A stretch of DNA of 52,116 nt, from assembly GCA_001587675.1 (NCBI GenBank), contig LNGD01000001.1, positions 1 to 52,116 of the forward strand. The letters are read 5' to 3'. This DNA comes from Candidatus Methanofastidiosum methylothiophilum. Its GTDB lineage: Archaea > Methanobacteriota_B > Thermococci > Methanofastidiosales > Methanofastidiosaceae. Both the position numbers and the translations under genes were made by a program. This document shows, piece after piece, positions 49,849 to 52,116 of this stretch. Within the stretch, counting starts at the first letter, position 1. Each line of letters starts with the position of its first letter. The notes below the pieces were generated by a model. It saw nothing but the letters and a program-made list of their open reading frames with translations, was not told where the DNA came from and did not search any database.

Positions 49849-50787
49849 AGAAACATCACCGGAATAAACTCTAATTTCTTTTTCATTGGTTTCTAATATA
49901 AGTGCCCCATTTTCATCAATGTCTTTTGCCAAGCCTTCATAAGTTTCATTGATTCCAATTATCTTAACCTTTTTTCCAAGAGTATCAGAATTTTTCTTCC
50001 ACCTTTCAATTATTTGGTCTATCCCACCATTTAGATATTCTAAGTATAATTTATCATAATGATTAAAAAAAGACTTTAAAAATTGCTTAACTGGCACCTG
50101 CTCTTTTGTTTCTATCTCTAGAGAAGTCGCATTTTCTGGTAAATTTTCAATTGTGGAGTTTAGATTGACCCCCACCCCAACAACAACATAGTTTATCTTT
50201 TCCATATCCGCTGATAGTTCAGTAAGTATTCCTGATATTTTTCTACCAGATATTAGAATATCATTTGGCCATTTAATTTTTGCATTCAATCCATTATGAA
50301 TTGTATTCAGAGTTTCTACAAGTGCCAACGAAGATATCAATGTCATCTGGGGTGCCCTCTCTGGAGAAACATTTGGTTTTAGAATAAATGATATCGCAAT
50401 TCCTCCTTCTGGAGACTCCCAGTTCCTCCCACGTCTGCCCCTGCCAGAGGTCTGCTTTTCAGAAATTACAACTGTCCCCTCTTTTTCTTCTAATGCAATC
50501 TGCTTTGCTCTATTATTTGTAGAATCTACTTCTTTTAAGAAAAGAATCTTTTTACCGATGATCTTTGTATTAAGTAATCTTTCAAGTTCATATTGGATTT
50601 GACTATCCGGAGTTTTAATTAGCTTGTAGCCTTCATTTGTCTTTGATTCAATCTCATAACCAAGCTCTCGAAGTTTCTGAATATGCTTCCAAATAGCAGC
50701 TCGTGAAATTCCTAATTCTTTCGATATTTCCTCCCCTGAAACAAAAGTTGATCTTTTTTCAAGGATTTCAAGAATTTTTGATTTCAT
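49840..50787 (-). CDS. birA: Biotin--protein ligase with N-terminal HTH (BirA)
   Basis: A 315-residue enzyme that activates biotin with ATP and attaches it to a lysine of carboxylases. Residues 1-60 are a winged HTH (EEISKELGISRAAIWKHIQK), so it can also act as a repressor. The ligase core has GRGRRGRNWESPEGGIAISF, KWPNDILISGRKISGILTE and VVGVGVNLN. The C-terminal domain (GKKVKIIGINETYEGLAKDI) is the SH3-like cap. The length is as in bifunctional BirA. The stop of the upstream gene overlaps its start region. No biotin target or biotin synthesis gene is in the window. Confidence 0.93.
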   Translation of the reverse strand: MKSKILEILEKRSTFVSGEEISKELGISRAAIWKHIQKLRELGYEIESKTNEGYKLIKTPDSQIQYELERLLNTKIIGKKILFLKEVDSTNNRAKQIALEEKEGTVVISEKQTSGRGRRGRNWESPEGGIAISFILKPNVSPERAPQMTLISSLALVETLNTIHNGLNAKIKWPNDILISGRKISGILTELSADMEKINYVVVGVGVNLNSTIENLPENATSLEIETKEQVPVKQFLKSFFNHYDKLYLEYLNGGIDQIIERWKKNSDTLGKKVKIIGINETYEGLAKDIDENGALILETNEKEIRVYSGDVSLR

Positions 50788-51320
50788 TACTTCACCGATG
50801 AAAAATTAAAATGGATCTCAGCACCAGTATTTAAGAGAATAGAGAGCCTATGGTCTCCAGCTTCATTAAATTTAATCTCATTATAAAGGATTTTTTTCTC
50901 ATTTGATCTGACTGATTCTTTCCCTTCAAGTATTTTTTTGTCATCAATAAGAATTGTATAAGAATAATCTTTATCGGACCCTTCTACGTTCTCAATGGTA
51001 TACTCAAAGAAAATTAATCCATTCACTTTCTTTGTATAGTTATATAAAAGAATAGAATCGTTATTAATCATCCCAATGGTATAACCTTTTCCGTTTATGA
51101 AAAAAGAGTCTCCAACATTGTACTGGCTGTCATTTAAAGTTATATTTCCTTCATTTACTTTTATTCCATATTCGTTATTTTTCTCAAGGATTTTAGTATT
51201 AAAGTAAATCTTTGTGAAATGGTCTTCTTGAATTTTAACTTCACTGAAGGACAAAAGAACAAATGCTGAAACAAATATGAATGAAAATGCTATTGCATAA
51301 AAGAAATATCTTTCATTCAA
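50787..51320 (-). CDS. Membrane-anchored extracellular protein, unknown
   Basis: A 177-residue protein with one N-terminal helix (FFYAIAFSFIFVSAFVLLSF), uncleaved or a signal anchor, and a beta-rich outside domain (KVNEGNITLNDSQYNVGDSF, then LIDDKKILEGKESVRSNEKK). No cysteine cluster or catalytic motif is visible. The alternating strand pattern fits a small beta-sandwich. Its start overlaps the 3' end of the RPA-associated gene by eight bases, and its end touches birA's start, so the three are probably one operon. I do not recognise a family. Confidence 0.65.
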   Translation of the reverse strand: MNERYFFYAIAFSFIFVSAFVLLSFSEVKIQEDHFTKIYFNTKILEKNNEYGIKVNEGNITLNDSQYNVGDSFFINGKGYTIGMINNDSILLYNYTKKVNGLIFFEYTIENVEGSDKDYSYTILIDDKKILEGKESVRSNEKKILYNEIKFNEAGDHRLSILLNTGAEIHFNFSSVK

Positions 51321-52116
51321 TTAACTCAAATCCATCTTCCTTTGATTTTATTTTATTTTCGTCAATGAGGTCCTTTATTGCAAGTTCAACATCAAGCTCA
51401 TCTATGCTCAAAACATTTGATATTTCAGACTTCGATATTTTAGGATCGGTCTTTAATAGATCATAGACATTTTCCTTAATCTTTTCTTCATCTAGATCAT
51501 CGAAGAAGGAAATTTCATCTTTGTCCTTTGATATTTCATTGGTAATTTTCTCTTCTGATACTTCTTCCATCAAATCTTCAATTTCTTGCTCATTTAATAT
51601 TTCTTCAACTTCGCTGATCTTGACTTCCTCAGTTGTTTCATATTCAATCTCATCTTTTTTATATGAATCTTCTTTAGTAGTTGGTGGCTGAGAAGTATCT
51701 ACCTTTGATTCATATTCAAATGAAAGGCCCCTTTCCATTAGTTCCTTTATTCTTTTAGAAAGCTCCAATTCTCTGTAAATCCAGTAGTCTGGTGTAACGG
51801 CAATTATCATATCTGGCACAATATAGAGTTCGTCTTGAAATTCTCCTACCCTTCCAATTATGTCTACAATCTCGCCTTCCTTAAATTTATTTAGAATCTC
51901 AATTTTATCTGACCATGCCTTTAATCTAGTTGTGGCAGTTCCATCATCTATTGTAAGTGAGCCATAGGTATTTTCACTATTCCTGTAAGAGCCAATTATT
52001 GTTCCAAGGATTCTAGCTTCTTTGGATTCCCCAAAGGGAGTAGATAGAACAACTCCGCCCATCGAATCATTTTTTAACTTACCGTTGACAAGGTCAATAA
52101 TCCTCATCTTGTAGGC
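51313..52116 (-). CDS. RPA-associated OB-fold protein (COG3390-like), possibly 5'-truncated by the window edge
   Basis: An OB-fold protein that in Euryarchaeota is associated with replication protein A. The N-terminal 130 residues are the OB fold (GTIIGSYRNSENTYGSLTID, then DGTATTRLKAWSDK, GEIVDIIGRVGEF and ELYIVPDMIIAVTPDYW). An acidic linker of about 70 residues follows (rich in Glu), and the end is a winged-helix-like segment (DLLKTDPKISKSEISNVLSI, then ELAIKDLIDENKIKSKEDGF). An ATG at 52107 would give 264 residues, but the frame stays open to the window edge (Ala-Tyr-Lys before it), so the true start may lie beyond. Overlaps the following gene by eight bases. Confidence 0.75.
   Translation of the reverse strand, partial: AYKMRIIDLVNGKLKNDSMGGVVLSTPFGESKEARILGTIIGSYRNSENTYGSLTIDDGTATTRLKAWSDKIEILNKFKEGEIVDIIGRVGEFQDELYIVPDMIIAVTPDYWIYRELELSKRIKELMERGLSFEYESKVDTSQPPTTKEDSYKKDEIEYETTEEVKISEVEEILNEQEIEDLMEEVSEEKITNEISKDKDEISFFDDLDEEKIKENVYDLLKTDPKISKSEISNVLSIDELDVELAIKDLIDENKIKSKEDGFELIE

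Noticed and set aside
1..52116. tRNA, rRNA, CRISPR, transposon or prophage signatures
   Set aside because: I looked for T-loop-like GTTCGAATC patterns, regularly spaced repeats, transposase motifs and integrase genes, and saw none.

Overview
This is an AT-rich stretch of an archaeal chromosome, most likely from a euryarchaeon of methanogen grade. The evidence is the gene content: ribosomal proteins L39e, L31e and LX with eIF6 and prefoldin alpha, ABCE1/Rli1, deoxyhypusine synthase, the archaeal CoA route (pantoate kinase, phosphopantothenate synthetase, CoaBC), a tetraether-lipid-synthase-like radical SAM enzyme, the DUF126 small subunit of phosphomevalonate dehydratase, and an S-layer protein of the methanococcal type. 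Ca. Methanofastidiosa or a relative would fit, but nothing here proves a genus and no methanogenesis gene is present. Genes are tightly packed, with no gene-free stretch above about 210 bases. I found no tRNA, rRNA, CRISPR array, insertion sequence or prophage. Leadered genes have a strong Shine-Dalgarno (GGTGAT type) 3-7 bases before the start. Many other genes look leaderless, with a TATA box about 25 bases before the start codon.

Layout. 1-4.75 kb: edge-truncated rtcA, a LysE-type exporter, two CMD-like proteins, two small secreted proteins and a proteostasis group (Hsp20, PAC2-family chaperone, zinc-ribbon DUF4342). 4.9-8.2 kb: deoxyhypusine synthase facing the L39e-L31e-eIF6-LX-prefoldin operon. 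8.2-12.7 kb: aminotransferase, CcdA-like membrane protein, PEP synthase. 12.8-17.8 kb: three cell-surface proteins and a COG2108-type radical SAM protein. 17.9-23.2 kb: polyprenyl diphosphate synthase, KH protein, then homoserine dehydrogenase, a FAH-family hydrolase and aspartate semialdehyde dehydrogenase. 23.2-29.4 kb: EcfT, an AAA+ ATPase resembling bacterial ARC/Mpa, a phosphoesterase and an Lhr-type helicase. 29.4-35.4 kb: a PadR-controlled operon with an RND exporter in two halves, a COG1361 protein and the S-layer-like protein. 35.4-40.2 kb: HPS-RraA fusion with the CoA genes. 40.2-46 kb: transglutaminase-like lipoprotein, Tes-like radical SAM enzyme, EMC6-like protein, ABCE1. 45.9-52.1 kb: phosphomevalonate dehydratase small subunit, UPF0182 protein, a damaged MntA/HepT pair, BirA and an RPA-associated OB-fold protein.

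Two themes recur. One is isoprenoid lipid metabolism: phosphomevalonate dehydratase small subunit, polyprenyl synthase and the Tes-like enzyme. The other is the cell envelope: at least eight secreted or anchored proteins plus an RND exporter. The points most worth checking are the ARC/Mpa-like ATPase in an archaeon, the PAC2 protein ending in a proteasome-binding HbYX motif, the MntA/HepT pair in which the antitoxin has a frameshift and the toxin has lost its catalytic arginine, a likely ATT start codon for the HPS-RraA gene, and two related CRxGC secreted proteins each lying beside a radical SAM gene.
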